From contig NZ_QBDX01000004.1 in the NCBI RefSeq assembly GCF_003129605.1, forward strand, positions 310,001-374,000: a stretch of DNA of 64,000 nucleotides. The letters are read 5' to 3'. Made by a program: the position numbers and the translations under genes. The first letter of the stretch is position 1. Each line of letters starts with the position of its first letter. A model generated the notes under the pieces. That model did not search any database. It was not told where the DNA came from and saw only the letters and a list, made by a program, of their open reading frames with translations. Shown here in pieces: positions 18,394 through 27,707 of this stretch. Source of the stretch: Hyphobacterium indicum. Its GTDB lineage: Bacteria; Pseudomonadota; Alphaproteobacteria; Caulobacterales; Maricaulaceae.

Positions 18394-19187
18394 TCACCGC
18401 ACTCGCCGCCGCCATCCTCCTGCAAGGCCAGCCCGCGCTGGATATCGAACCGCAGAGCACACCAAGAGTCGTTGCCGCGCTGAGCCAGGAAGTCGTGGAA
18501 ATCCGTTCCGATTTTGCCGGCGCGGAAATCATCCTCTTCGGGGCCGTGACCAACATGCAGGCGGAGGATGACCTGGTCATCGTCGTGCGCGGACCCGAAG
18601 CCGATCTGCGTGTCATGCGTAAGGAGCGCACATTCGGCATCTGGATCAATCGCGCACCGGTGCGGTTCGAGGATGTACCGAGCTATTATTCCGTCGCCTC
18701 GACCCGGCCCCTCTCCGATGTGGGCGGTTTCTCCGCCCTACGGCGGGAAGGCATCGGCCTGCAGCATCTGCGCCTGTCAGCGCCGGAATCCGAGCGCACC
18801 GAAATCCGCCTCGGCGTCGAGGTCACGGTCAGCGAGATCGGCGAGGACATCATCGAATACCGCGATGCCATCAGCCGCAACCGGCGGCGCGACGCCCTGT
18901 TCGCGGAAACCACGACCGGCGTCCAGATGCTGGAGGGCGGGCTGTTCCGCGCCAATGTCGCCCTGCCCCCGGCCACGCCGGTCGGCGATTACGAGGCCGA
19001 TGTCTATCTTTTCCGCAACGGCAATGCGGTGGCCGCCGGCACGGTCACGCTGGAAGTGCGGAAGGCCGGGCTGGAGCGGGTCATCTATAATTTTGCCCAC
19101 ACCCATGGCTGGCTGTATGGTCTCGTCGCCGTCGCCCTTGCCCTGTTGTTCGGCTGGGGCGCCGCCGCCATCTTCAGCCGGAGGTAG
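18390..19187 (+). CDS. TIGR02186-type (Alph_Pro_TM) membrane-anchored protein
   Basis: 265 residues. An N-terminal signal-like segment (MITALAAAILLQGQPAL) leads into a periplasmic beta-rich domain with the family hallmarks VVAALSQEVVEIRSDFAGAE, a GPEADLRVMRKER stretch and GIWINR. It closes with one C-terminal membrane helix (about 240-260, LYGLVAVALALLFGWGAAAI). It starts with TTG at 18390, overlapping the TauE stop, with a strong GGAGGGGGG site upstream. The family is usually found next to TauE-type permeases and probably assists them. Function is otherwise undefined. Confidence 0.88.
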   Translation: MITALAAAILLQGQPALDIEPQSTPRVVAALSQEVVEIRSDFAGAEIILFGAVTNMQAEDDLVIVVRGPEADLRVMRKERTFGIWINRAPVRFEDVPSYYSVASTRPLSDVGGFSALRREGIGLQHLRLSAPESERTEIRLGVEVTVSEIGEDIIEYRDAISRNRRRDALFAETTTGVQMLEGGLFRANVALPPATPVGDYEADVYLFRNGNAVAAGTVTLEVRKAGLERVIYNFAHTHGWLYGLVAVALALLFGWGAAAIFSRR

Positions 19188-19189
19188 AC

Positions 19190-19633
19190 ATGACATCGCA
19201 CAGAGTCTGGCCTTTCACACTCGGCATGGCCGGGCTGGTACCCTTCTTCTTTTTTGCGCTGTTGCATGTGCTCGGATTCGGCGTGTCGCTGGACGCAACC
19301 AATCTGGCACTGATCGGCTATGGCGCCGCCATCCTGTCCTTTCTGGGCGGGGCGCACTGGGGAGCCGAGATTTCGCGTCAACAGCAGTCCCCCAACGGGG
19401 TGGTTCTGACAATAGCCATGGCACCGCCATTGGCCGGCTGGACCGCTATCCTGGTGTATACATCGGGACACCCGGCCACCGCGTATGGCGTGCTCACGGC
19501 AGCATTTCTGCTTCAGCTGTTGTGGGACATGACCGCCATCCGCAGCGGGTTTTTCCCGAAATGGTATCTGCCGCTGCGGATTCTTCTGACGGCGGGCGCA
19601 GTGCTCAGCCTGCTCTCCGCCATGCTGATCTAG
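19190..19633 (+). CDS. DUF3429-family membrane protein
   Basis: 147 residues with five or so hydrophobic segments. The family pattern is a first helix (MAGLVPFFFFALLHVLGF), then ALIGYGAAILSFLGGAHWG, a third helix, and a C-terminal pair around LLWDMTA...FFPKWYLPLRILLT. The conserved FLGGAHWG and WY(L)PLR motifs support DUF3429. It follows the TIGR02186-type gene by two bases and is probably in one operon with it. The last gene of the plus-strand run, it overlaps the convergent PdeM stop by four bases (CTAG). Role unknown. Confidence 0.85.
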   Translation: MTSHRVWPFTLGMAGLVPFFFFALLHVLGFGVSLDATNLALIGYGAAILSFLGGAHWGAEISRQQQSPNGVVLTIAMAPPLAGWTAILVYTSGHPATAYGVLTAAFLLQLLWDMTAIRSGFFPKWYLPLRILLTAGAVLSLLSAMLI

Positions 19634-20325
19634 CCTGAAATGCGTTTCGCCGGGATCGGATAGACCGCATCACGGCCCATGACCCAGGCATCGGGGCAGC
19701 GCCCGAAGACCGACAGGATCGCTTCATCCCGCACCGAAAGCCCGCCCGCATAAGCGCCAAAGGCCGGAAGGATCATGCGCCGGCCATCGGTTGCAAAACA
19801 ACGCAGCCGCCGCCCGCGCCCGGCGACCTTTGCTGCGGGATGCAGGTGCCCGCAAATCTCGCCCGGCGCATCATCCGCTGACGGTTCATGCCGCAGCATC
19901 AGCCCGCCCAGCGCCATCTCCGGCACGGTGCGGCCACCAAAACGCGCCGGCGGCTCCGGATCGTGATTGCCCTCGATCCATATCCAGTCGCCAACGGACC
20001 GGACAAGCCCGGCCAGCCTTTCCGCATCCTCGTCATGAATACGATGATCCGCGCCAAGGTCATGAAAACTGTCGCCCAGCGCGATGACGGTTTGCGCGCC
20101 GCAGGCGGCAATCGCTTCAGACAGGCGCGCAATCGTTTTCCGCGTATCATAGGGCGGCAAAAGCTGGCCACCGGCGGCAAAGGCCGAGCCTTTTTCAAGG
20201 TGCAGATCGGCGACCAGCAGCGCCGAAAAATCCGGCACATACAGCGCGCCAGACAGATGCGGCACGACCGTCACGCCATTGACGCGGCAAACCGGCTCCT
20301 CGATTTTCCGTGCAGCCTCAGTCAT
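19630..20325 (-). CDS. pdeM: ligase-associated DNA damage response endonuclease PdeM (metallophosphoesterase)
   Basis: 231 residues with all the calcineurin-like phosphoesterase motifs: VADLHLEKGSAF (DxH), ALGDSFHD (GDxxHD), IEGNHDPEP (GNHD), the LMLRHEPS histidine, and ICGHLHPAAKV (GHxH). PdeM typically accompanies an ATP-dependent DNA ligase, an exonuclease and a DEXH helicase in a proposed DNA repair system. Here only the helicase is adjacent; PdeM starts 8 bases before the helicase stop. Cytoplasmic, Mn-dependent activity is inferred from the family. Confidence 0.9.
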   Translation of the reverse strand: MTEAARKIEEPVCRVNGVTVVPHLSGALYVPDFSALLVADLHLEKGSAFAAGGQLLPPYDTRKTIARLSEAIAACGAQTVIALGDSFHDLGADHRIHDEDAERLAGLVRSVGDWIWIEGNHDPEPPARFGGRTVPEMALGGLMLRHEPSADDAPGEICGHLHPAAKVAGRGRRLRCFATDGRRMILPAFGAYAGGLSVRDEAILSVFGRCPDAWVMGRDAVYPIPAKRISG

Positions 20326-22777
20326 CCGTCATGGCCTCTTTCACCAGATCATCCGCCGCATCCGCCAGCAGGCTCTCATGGGCTTCGCCGTAAACCGGTT
20401 CGCGCCCGATTTCGAGCAGGACCGGCACCGCCAGCGGCGAGACCCGCGGCAGATTGATGGAATGGATATTCCCCTTCACGCGCTTCAGCGCCTCGCCCAG
20501 ACGGCGAATGTCCAGCAGCCCTGTCGCCGCATCGCGCCACGCCGCCTGCAAGAGGATATGCTCCGGATCGTGTTCGCGCAGCACATCATAAATCAGATCG
20601 GCGGAGAAAGTGACCTGCCGGCTGGTCTTTTCATGGCCCGGAAGCCGCCGCTCGATGAGGCCGGAAATCACTGCGCATTGCCGGAAGGTCCGCTTCATCA
20701 GAGGGCTCTCCGCCAGCCAGGCATCGAGATCATCGCCCAGCATGTCTTCTGAAAACAACGCGTCCATATCGACGCCGGAGAGATCACGCAGCCCCCACAC
20801 CGCCAGTGCATATTCATTGGCGACAAAGCCGGTTGGCCGCATCCGCAACCGCTCCAGCCGCCGCGTCAGCAACATGCCCAGAGACTGATGCGCCAGACGG
20901 CCCTCGAACGGATAGCAGACCAGGTAATGCTTGCCCCCTTTGGGAAAGGTCTCGACCAGCAGGTCATCCGGCTGCGGCAGGCGCGATTTCTCCTGCTGCA
21001 GCGTCAGCCAGTCGCGCACCTGATCGGGCAGGACGGACCATTGCGCCGGATCATGCGCGATCTCGCGCACACGCCGGGCGAGATAGGTCGACAGCGGAAA
21101 CTTGCCGCCATTATAGGACGGCACTTTCGGCTCGCTGGCGGAGGATCGTGTCACCAGCGCCGCGTTTTCCGATATGCCCTGGAATTCCAGGATCTGCCCG
21201 GCAAAGACGAAAGTATCGCCCGGTACCAGTTGTTCGAGGAACCATTCCTCCACCTCGCCCAGCGCTTTGCCGCCTCGCGCGCCGCGCCCCTTCAACCGTA
21301 CGGTCAACATCTCGGCCTCGATAATCGTGCCGACATTCATCCGGTGCCGCTGGGCCACGCGCGCATTGCGCGCCTGCCACAGCCCGTCCCGGTTGCGGAT
21401 CAGGCGCCGGAAACGCTCATAACTGTCGAGCGCATATCCACCAGTGGAGCAGAATTCCAGCACCCGGTCGAATTCACGGCGGGTGAGGCCCGCATAGGGC
21501 GCGGCCTGCGTCACTTCGGCGAAAAGATCATCGCTGGATATGGCTTCGCCACAGGCCCGGCCCGTCATGTGCTGGGCCAGCACGTCCAGCGCTCCGGCAC
21601 GCAAGGGCTCACCATCCAGAACGCCCTCGGCAACGGCCGCCCGCGCAGCCTCGCATTCCAGATGCTCGAACCGGTTGGCCGGGGCGAGCAGCGCCCGCGA
21701 GGGTTCGTCCAGCCGGTGATTGGACCGGCCCAGACGCTGGATCAGCCGGGCCGAGCCCTTGGGCGCGCCCATCTGGATGACCAGATCGACATCGCCCCAG
21801 TCAATGCCGAGATCCAGCGTCGAGGTGCACACCACCGCCTTGAGCTGGCCGGACGCCATGGCGGCTTCCACCTTGCGGCGCTGTTCCACCGCCAGCGAGC
21901 CGTGATGCAGCGCAATCGCCAGCCCGTTCTCATTCAAGCGCCAGAGCGCCTGGAAAGTGGCTTCCGCCTGGGCCCGCGTATTCACGAAGACGAGGGTCAG
22001 CCGCGCCTGTTTGATCGCGGCATAGACCTCGCCCATGGCGTGCCGTGCCGAATGCCCGGACCAGGGAATGCGTTCTGTGCTGGACAGAATGTCGATCTGC
22101 GGTTTCGGACCCTCACGGCCGCGCACGATCCGGGCAAAAGCCGGTGTCTCGCCCTGCGGCGTCAGCCAGCGCGCCAGCCCGCCTTCGTCCGACACCGTCG
22201 CCGACAGGCCGGCGCGGCTGGCCCCTGGGGCCCATTGTGCCAGCGTGGCCAGGCCCAGCGACAGCAGGTCTCCGCGTTTTTGCGGCGCAAGGGCGTGAAT
22301 TTCGTCGATGATGATGCGTTCGAGGTCGCCGAAAAAGGCCCGCGCATTGGGCGAGGCGCAAAACAGCGCCAGCTGTTCCGGCGTGGTCAACAGGATGTCG
22401 GGCGGCTTGTCGCGCTGGCGCTGGCGCTTGGAGACCGGTGTATCGCCCGTGCGCGTCTCGATACGGATATCCAGATCCATCTCCGCCACCGGCGTCATCA
22501 GATTGCGGGCGACATCGACGGACAACGCCTTGAGCGGCGAGATATAGAGCGTGTGCAGGCGGTGCGGGCGTTTCGGCCCGTCGGCCACCACATCCGCCAG
22601 ATCAATCAGGCTGGGCAGAAAGCCGCCGAGCGTCTTGCCGCCCCCGGTGGGCGCAAGGAGCAGCGCATCCTCACCCTTGCGGGCGGCGTCGATCATCTCC
22701 AGCTGATGCGGCCGGGCCTGCCAGCCGCGCGCCGCAAACCAGCGGGCAAACCGCGAAGGCAGGACTGGATCGCTCAT
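20318..22777 (-). CDS. ligase-associated DNA damage response DEXH-box helicase (Lhr-like)
   Basis: 819 residues of the Lhr-like superfamily 2 helicase type. Motif I is LLAPTGGGKTLGGFLP, motif Ia region is YISPLKALSVDVARNL, motif II is IIIDEIHAL, motif III is AGLSATVSD, and the second RecA domain has LVFVNTRAQAE, VVCTSTLDLGIDWGDVD and QRLGRSNHR. C-terminal winged-helix and beta domains follow. The start is the ATG at 22777 (MSDPVLPSRFARWFAARGW), matching family length; a longer open frame is not supported. It is first in a two-gene operon with pdeM. The partner ligase and exonuclease genes are not nearby. Confidence 0.92.
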   Translation of the reverse strand: MSDPVLPSRFARWFAARGWQARPHQLEMIDAARKGEDALLLAPTGGGKTLGGFLPSLIDLADVVADGPKRPHRLHTLYISPLKALSVDVARNLMTPVAEMDLDIRIETRTGDTPVSKRQRQRDKPPDILLTTPEQLALFCASPNARAFFGDLERIIIDEIHALAPQKRGDLLSLGLATLAQWAPGASRAGLSATVSDEGGLARWLTPQGETPAFARIVRGREGPKPQIDILSSTERIPWSGHSARHAMGEVYAAIKQARLTLVFVNTRAQAEATFQALWRLNENGLAIALHHGSLAVEQRRKVEAAMASGQLKAVVCTSTLDLGIDWGDVDLVIQMGAPKGSARLIQRLGRSNHRLDEPSRALLAPANRFEHLECEAARAAVAEGVLDGEPLRAGALDVLAQHMTGRACGEAISSDDLFAEVTQAAPYAGLTRREFDRVLEFCSTGGYALDSYERFRRLIRNRDGLWQARNARVAQRHRMNVGTIIEAEMLTVRLKGRGARGGKALGEVEEWFLEQLVPGDTFVFAGQILEFQGISENAALVTRSSASEPKVPSYNGGKFPLSTYLARRVREIAHDPAQWSVLPDQVRDWLTLQQEKSRLPQPDDLLVETFPKGGKHYLVCYPFEGRLAHQSLGMLLTRRLERLRMRPTGFVANEYALAVWGLRDLSGVDMDALFSEDMLGDDLDAWLAESPLMKRTFRQCAVISGLIERRLPGHEKTSRQVTFSADLIYDVLREHDPEHILLQAAWRDAATGLLDIRRLGEALKRVKGNIHSINLPRVSPLAVPVLLEIGREPVYGEAHESLLADAADDLVKEAMTDD

Positions 22778-22924
22778 CGGCGCAAATCTAGCCTGCCGGT
22801 TCCGCCGCGCACAGGCCCGAATCCGCAAAAGGGGGACACTTTGAGTGGCATTCCCCCTGCCATCCTGTGGGTATTTTGCTAGACAGGCCCCGCTCGGGGG
22901 AGCGCAGACTTGTGAGGGACAGCC

Positions 22925-23878
22925 ATGGCTCATGCAGCCATTGAGGAATATCGCACACTCGAATCCGCCTTTTTTGACACCACGAAAAAATCCGAACGCA
23001 TGTCCGCGCGCTTTGCGGCCGCAGCCTGTCTGGGCGCAAAGGATCCGCCCGCGACCCTGGTGCGGCGCACACTCCGCGAACGCGATGCCATCAATGCCTC
23101 AAGGTCCGGCTGGCACAGCCCGTCCACCGCCATGCGGCTGGTCTACGGGGCCGCGCTGGCGGCCTCGAACCGTGATGGCGGCGGCCTGGTCAAGATGATG
23201 GAAACGCTGAAAGCGGAGCGCAAGCGGCGCGGCGGCCGCAGCCTGTCATCCGGCGGTGCCCCCGCCGCGCTTGTCATGTTGTGTGCCGGGGGCAGCTATT
23301 CGCAAGCCAGCATGTTCTACGACATTCTCGAGGAAGTCGCCGCCCCCTGGTGGCGCCGCTATCCGCCGGCCGAGGAAACCTATGCGGCGATGATGGCAGC
23401 CGGCAATGAAACACCGGCCACGGCTCTGAGCCGGCTGGAAAAGGCCCGCAACACGCTGGCCACGGCGGGTGTGCCGAAAAGCGCGCACAGCAAATGCGTC
23501 TTCGATGTCGCCATCGCCCACCCCCGGACGGATGATTTCACCTCCGCCTGGACCGCGCTCAACGTGGCCGTCCAGCAGCAGCGCGGCTTGCGCCAGCGCG
23601 CGGGCTGGGCCGGACTGGCCACACTGGCCGCCCAGGTCGAGGATGGCTCGGATGCCGGCGATGCCCTGCTGGAAGCGGATGCCTTTGTCCGCAGCCTGCG
23701 GCCCCGCGTTAGCAGCATGGTGGCCGGCCGGCTGGCCGTCAGACTGGCGGCCACAATGACCGGTTTGCGCACCCCGGCCGGGGCTGCGGCGGATTATGCC
23801 GCGATACTGGCCGCGCAGGCCGCGATGATCGCCGCGACCACAGCGGCCACAACCGCCGCCGTCGTTGCCGCGACCTAG
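22925..23878 (+). CDS. all-helical protein of unknown function with an Ala/Thr-rich tail
   Basis: 317 residues, predicted almost wholly alpha-helical and without signal or membrane segment. It starts at an ATG with GAGGGA upstream. The central part has regularly spaced hydrophobics (SALRLVYG-like, RLEKARNTLA, AWTALNVAVQQQ) that suggest helical repeats. The overall pattern recalls DUF4003-type proteins, but I cannot confirm that. The last 40 residues are an unusual run of Ala and Thr (IAATTAATTAAVVAAT). It is monocistronic, divergent from the helicase, and shares a four-base stop overlap (CTAG) with the convergent M23 peptidase gene. Confidence 0.72.
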   Translation: MAHAAIEEYRTLESAFFDTTKKSERMSARFAAAACLGAKDPPATLVRRTLRERDAINASRSGWHSPSTAMRLVYGAALAASNRDGGGLVKMMETLKAERKRRGGRSLSSGGAPAALVMLCAGGSYSQASMFYDILEEVAAPWWRRYPPAEETYAAMMAAGNETPATALSRLEKARNTLATAGVPKSAHSKCVFDVAIAHPRTDDFTSAWTALNVAVQQQRGLRQRAGWAGLATLAAQVEDGSDAGDALLEADAFVRSLRPRVSSMVAGRLAVRLAATMTGLRTPAGAAADYAAILAAQAAMIAATTAATTAAVVAAT

Positions 23879-25782
23879 TTCGTCCGCACGGCAACACTCG
23901 TCGAGCCGCGCACGACACCGGCGGTATCCTGTGCGATCAGGCGTACACGCGCACGGGCCGGGGCAAAAGGCACTGCCTCGCCCTGTGCGCGGCCGAATAT
24001 GGCAAAGCTCGCCGTCTCATTGGCCGCAAAGCTGCGCGTGACGGTTTCGGCGGGAGCATCAAGACAGGTGCCGGCGGCGGGATCCGTTTCGCAAATCCGC
24101 AAGCGCAAGGTGCTGGCCGCGCTCAGCCCTTCCGGCTGCAGCGTCAGTTCACCCTCTGCACCGACATTCGAAACCGCCATGGCAAACGCCGCGGCGGAAT
24201 TCTCATCGGCAATGCGCAGGATTCCGTCGCCTGATGGCGTCACCGCGACGGCGATGAGGTCCGGCACAGCAGCCGCGCCGAAAGAAAGCAGCACGGAATT
24301 CACACCGGAGACGATGTTTGCCGCATCACTATTGTCGCATTTGTAGCGAAGATTCAGATCCAATGAGTCGGCGGCAGTGCCCACGCTTGGTGTGATCGAA
24401 ATCAGGAAACTTCTGGAGCCGGAAGGCGCGATATCGAACACGGCATTCGGACGGCCGGTAACGGCATTTGTGGCGGGATCGGTTTCCCGGTATTCGAATT
24501 GACCGGCCACCGGCGCAGCCGGAGAAATCCAGCACCCGGACGCTGTGACGGAGGAGGGGTTGAGCACGGTTGCGAATACCGTCGCAGTCTGTCCGGCCTG
24601 GAATGACCGGCTTCCTGGCAGGACAGCCGAGGCCAGCCGCGCGTTTTCTTCGGGCGCCGGACCAACGTAGAAAGCCCGCTCGCGGATATCGCCCTGATAA
24701 TCGCCACGGATGGTCCAACGCCCTTCAGGGGCATCAGCAGGCAGTAAATAGCTCGTCTGGAAATCGCCCCGGGCACTGAATGTGGTGGCCGCGCCAAAAT
24801 CCTGGCTGAAAACGTCACGGCCTTCCGGGTCAAGAACCGTCACGGCGGAAATGGCACCAACACCGCGATCGCGGACATAGAGACCGAGATAAACGCGATC
24901 CCCGGGCGAAAAGGCGGTCCGAAATCTCGGATATTCCGGGCTGCAAAAGGAGGCCGGATATTCGGGTGTAAAATTATGACTGAAAATCGCCGTTATAACG
25001 GAATCACTATAGGCAGGCTGGTGTCGCCAGAGCGTATCATCGGCTCCACAGGCGCCGGCATTCGGGTCAACGACCGAACCATTTGGATGTCTCAGTTCAA
25101 AATGAAGATGCGGTTCCGCCGACAGGCCCGAACTGCCTATCCGGCCCAGGAACTCACCCGCTTCCACCCTGTCCCCGACCTGTTTGTCAGTCAGGGAATT
25201 CCGCGCCATATGATAATAATAGGCCGTGATGCCATCATCCTGGAGAATGGTCACGAAATTGGCATCCGGGCTGGCGCTGATCCCGCCGCAATTCCGGTCA
25301 GCAGCGAGATGATTTCGGGCGATGATTGTCCCCGGCGCCGCGGCGATGACCTCTGCCCAGTTCTGATTCATCGCATGGGCCCTGAAAGGTGTCACCACGA
25401 TGTCGATGCCGGCATGATCATATCCGGAATTGAGGTCGTATGTCCGCGCCCCGCAAGCATAATCCATGAGCGAACCGGGACTGACCGGATCAAGATCCAC
25501 GTAATTTGACGTGTGATGAATCCGGAAGACATCCGCATTCGGGGCGGCGCGAACCGGATAGATCAGACGATCAAAGCTGTCTCGCGTTGCCGACGCAGAA
25601 GCAACGGAAGCGCGTGCAAGTCCAAGACGTTCGATATTCGCTTCGATCTCTGCATTGATTGACGCATAGTCGATGGGCGCATGGATCGCCGTTGACCGGT
25701 CATTCAATTGCTGGGATTGCGCCAAACTCGCGCCATGGATCACAATCGTCGTGACGATAGCAAGAAAAAATCGGTTTCGCAT
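23875..25782 (-). CDS. secreted M23-family metallopeptidase with C-terminal Ig-like regions
   Basis: 635 residues with a Sec signal peptide (MRNRFFLAIVTTIVIHGASLAQ). The LytM/M23 zinc site is complete: GYDHAGIDIVV (H123, D127), YYYHMARN (H191) and EPHLHFELRHPNG (H225, H227). The family cleaves peptidoglycan cross-links or Gly-rich peptides. After the catalytic domain come about 400 residues of beta-sandwich-like sequence, including a GDRVYLGLYVRDRGVG repeat-like segment and a domain from about VPDLIAVAVTPSGDGILRI. These are probably surface- or wall-binding. The ATG at 25782 has GGAG eight bases upstream. Confidence 0.88.
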   Translation of the reverse strand: MRNRFFLAIVTTIVIHGASLAQSQQLNDRSTAIHAPIDYASINAEIEANIERLGLARASVASASATRDSFDRLIYPVRAAPNADVFRIHHTSNYVDLDPVSPGSLMDYACGARTYDLNSGYDHAGIDIVVTPFRAHAMNQNWAEVIAAAPGTIIARNHLAADRNCGGISASPDANFVTILQDDGITAYYYHMARNSLTDKQVGDRVEAGEFLGRIGSSGLSAEPHLHFELRHPNGSVVDPNAGACGADDTLWRHQPAYSDSVITAIFSHNFTPEYPASFCSPEYPRFRTAFSPGDRVYLGLYVRDRGVGAISAVTVLDPEGRDVFSQDFGAATTFSARGDFQTSYLLPADAPEGRWTIRGDYQGDIRERAFYVGPAPEENARLASAVLPGSRSFQAGQTATVFATVLNPSSVTASGCWISPAAPVAGQFEYRETDPATNAVTGRPNAVFDIAPSGSRSFLISITPSVGTAADSLDLNLRYKCDNSDAANIVSGVNSVLLSFGAAAVPDLIAVAVTPSGDGILRIADENSAAAFAMAVSNVGAEGELTLQPEGLSAASTLRLRICETDPAAGTCLDAPAETVTRSFAANETASFAIFGRAQGEAVPFAPARARVRLIAQDTAGVVRGSTSVAVRTN

Positions 25783-25889
25783 AAACGGCTCCACTGGGTG
25801 GATCGGGAATCCACCCAAATTGAAGCACCAGCACCGGTGTCCCCCAAGGACAGGCGCAGATTAGGCCAATCCCCTGACATGTCCATTCA

Positions 25890-25930
25890 AATCCCCGTGC
25901 GCAAAGCCTGCCAGCCAGCACACGGGGATT
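25890..25930. terminator. long-stem hairpin without a clear T-tract, between M23 and AbgT genes
   Basis: AATCCCCGTG (25890-25899) pairs perfectly with CACGGGGATT (25921-25930) around a 21-base loop, 16 bases past the AbgT stop on the minus strand. Only short T runs flank it, so it may be a terminator of the AbgT gene or a different structure. Confidence 0.4.
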
Positions 25931-25945
25931 CTCGAGACCACGCTC

Positions 25946-27577
25946 CTATCCGCCGGCAGCCGGCGCGATGTATTCAACGCCCGCACCCGGTCCCAGAGGC
26001 CAGCCGAGATAGACCCAGCCGAGCATCATCAGGAAGCCGACGACCATCATCAGAACCGAATACGGCACCATGATCGCGGTCAGGCTGCCCAGGCCGAAGC
26101 CGGGTAGCCAGCGCCGGGCAAACACCAGGATGAGCGGGAAATATACCATCAGCGGGGTGATGATATTGGTCGCGGAATCGCCCACCCGATAGGCCGCTGT
26201 TGTCGCTTCCGGCGAGACGCCGAGCAGCATGAACATCGGCACGAAGACCGGGGCCAGCAGCGCCCATTTCGCGCTCGCCGAACCGACGAACAGGTTGATG
26301 AAGCCGGTCAGCAGGACCAGCGAGGCCAGAACCAGCGGCAGCGGCAGTCCGGAGGATTCGATTGCGCCGGCCCCTGTCACCGCCGTGATCAGCCCCAGAT
26401 TGGACCAGCCGAACATCGCCACGAAATGCGCGGCGGCAAAGGCCAGCACCAGATAATAGGCCATGTCGCCCATCGCCTTCGACATCATGCCCACCAGATC
26501 GCGGTGATTCTTGATGGTTCCGGCACACACGCCATAAGCCGTACCGGCGGCGAGGAAGAGGACAAAGAATCCGGCCACGAGAGAGGTGAAGAAGGGCGAG
26601 AGCGCAGCCGTGACCGTATCGGCGGCCTCATCATAGAGCGGCGTGCCCGGTCCGAGGGTGAGAAACGCCCAGACCAGGATCACGGCCAGGGTCGCAATAC
26701 CGGCCCACATCAGGCCCTTTTTCTGGCCGGCGGTCAGCGGCTTGGTCGGATCATCATCCTCATCGGCTTCCCCGCCGGGCGCCACGCCGCCGGTCCACTT
26801 GCCCAGGCGCGGCTCGATAATGCGGTCCGTGACATACCAGATGATCGGCAGATACAGCACCAGCAGGCCGATGATGAAAAAGGTGTTTCCGGCGATATTC
26901 ACAATATAGCCGGGATTGATCAGGTCCACACCGGCCTGGGTGATGCCGAACAACAGCGCATCCAGCTGGCCCGGTGCGATATTGGCCGAAAACCCGCCCG
27001 AAACGCCGGCAAAAGCCGCTGCAATCCCGGCAATCGGATGCCGGCCCGCCGCCGCGAACAGCACCCCGGCCAGCGGAATCAGCACGACATATCCGGCATC
27101 GGCGGCGTGATTGCCCAGCATGGCAATCAGCGCCACGACCGGCGTCAGAAGAAAGGTCGGCGCATTGCGCACGCCGGCGCGCATGGCGGTGCCGAAAAGA
27201 CCGGCCCGTTCGGCCACACCGGCCCCCAGCATCACCACCAGCACATAGCCGAGCGGATGGAAGTGGGTGAAGGTTGTGGGCATCTGCGTCAGCAATTGCT
27301 GCAGATTCGCCGGATTCAGCAGACTCGCCACCGATATGACACCGTCATCGCCAATCCCGAAACGGGCCCGGCCGGCGTCCCCCAGCCCGGTCAGGATCTG
27401 GTCATTCAGCTGGACCGAGACCCCGAGGGCCGACAGCGCAACGCTGATCACGACCAGCACGGCAATCAGGTAGAAGAAGATGAAAACCGGGTCCGGCAAC
27501 GCATTGCCGGTCCGCTCGATCCAGCCCAGAACACCCTTCTGGGCATCCGGCTGTGCAGGTGTGGAATCAGACGCCAT
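25946..27577 (-). CDS. AbgT-family transporter
   Basis: 543 residues, about twelve or more membrane segments. The family opening is present (KGVLGWIERTGNALPDP followed by VFIFFYLIAVLVVI), as are NHAADAGYVVLIPLAG, a GVSGGFSANI loop, FAAAHFVAMFGWSN, GSASAKWALLAPVFVPM and the C-terminal YRVGDSATNIITPLM. AbgT proteins take up p-aminobenzoyl-glutamate or export sulfonamides/antimetabolites in exchange for protons. The start is the ATG at 27577, with GGGGAG 9 bases upstream. It is a single gene, divergent from the MscS gene; no abgA/abgB peptidase genes are adjacent, so the physiological substrate is open. Confidence 0.92.
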   Translation of the reverse strand: MASDSTPAQPDAQKGVLGWIERTGNALPDPVFIFFYLIAVLVVISVALSALGVSVQLNDQILTGLGDAGRARFGIGDDGVISVASLLNPANLQQLLTQMPTTFTHFHPLGYVLVVMLGAGVAERAGLFGTAMRAGVRNAPTFLLTPVVALIAMLGNHAADAGYVVLIPLAGVLFAAAGRHPIAGIAAAFAGVSGGFSANIAPGQLDALLFGITQAGVDLINPGYIVNIAGNTFFIIGLLVLYLPIIWYVTDRIIEPRLGKWTGGVAPGGEADEDDDPTKPLTAGQKKGLMWAGIATLAVILVWAFLTLGPGTPLYDEAADTVTAALSPFFTSLVAGFFVLFLAAGTAYGVCAGTIKNHRDLVGMMSKAMGDMAYYLVLAFAAAHFVAMFGWSNLGLITAVTGAGAIESSGLPLPLVLASLVLLTGFINLFVGSASAKWALLAPVFVPMFMLLGVSPEATTAAYRVGDSATNIITPLMVYFPLILVFARRWLPGFGLGSLTAIMVPYSVLMMVVGFLMMLGWVYLGWPLGPGAGVEYIAPAAGG

Positions 27578-27707
27578 ATCACTCCCCGAAAATCTGCGAT
27601 TGAGAAGGGTTAGCAGCACTGGCTGAAAACGCAACGCAGAGGCCGCCGAAAGGCTTGCAGACGAAGATAACCATGCTAGGGAAGCGCAAAATCAAGTCTA
27701 CCCGTTC

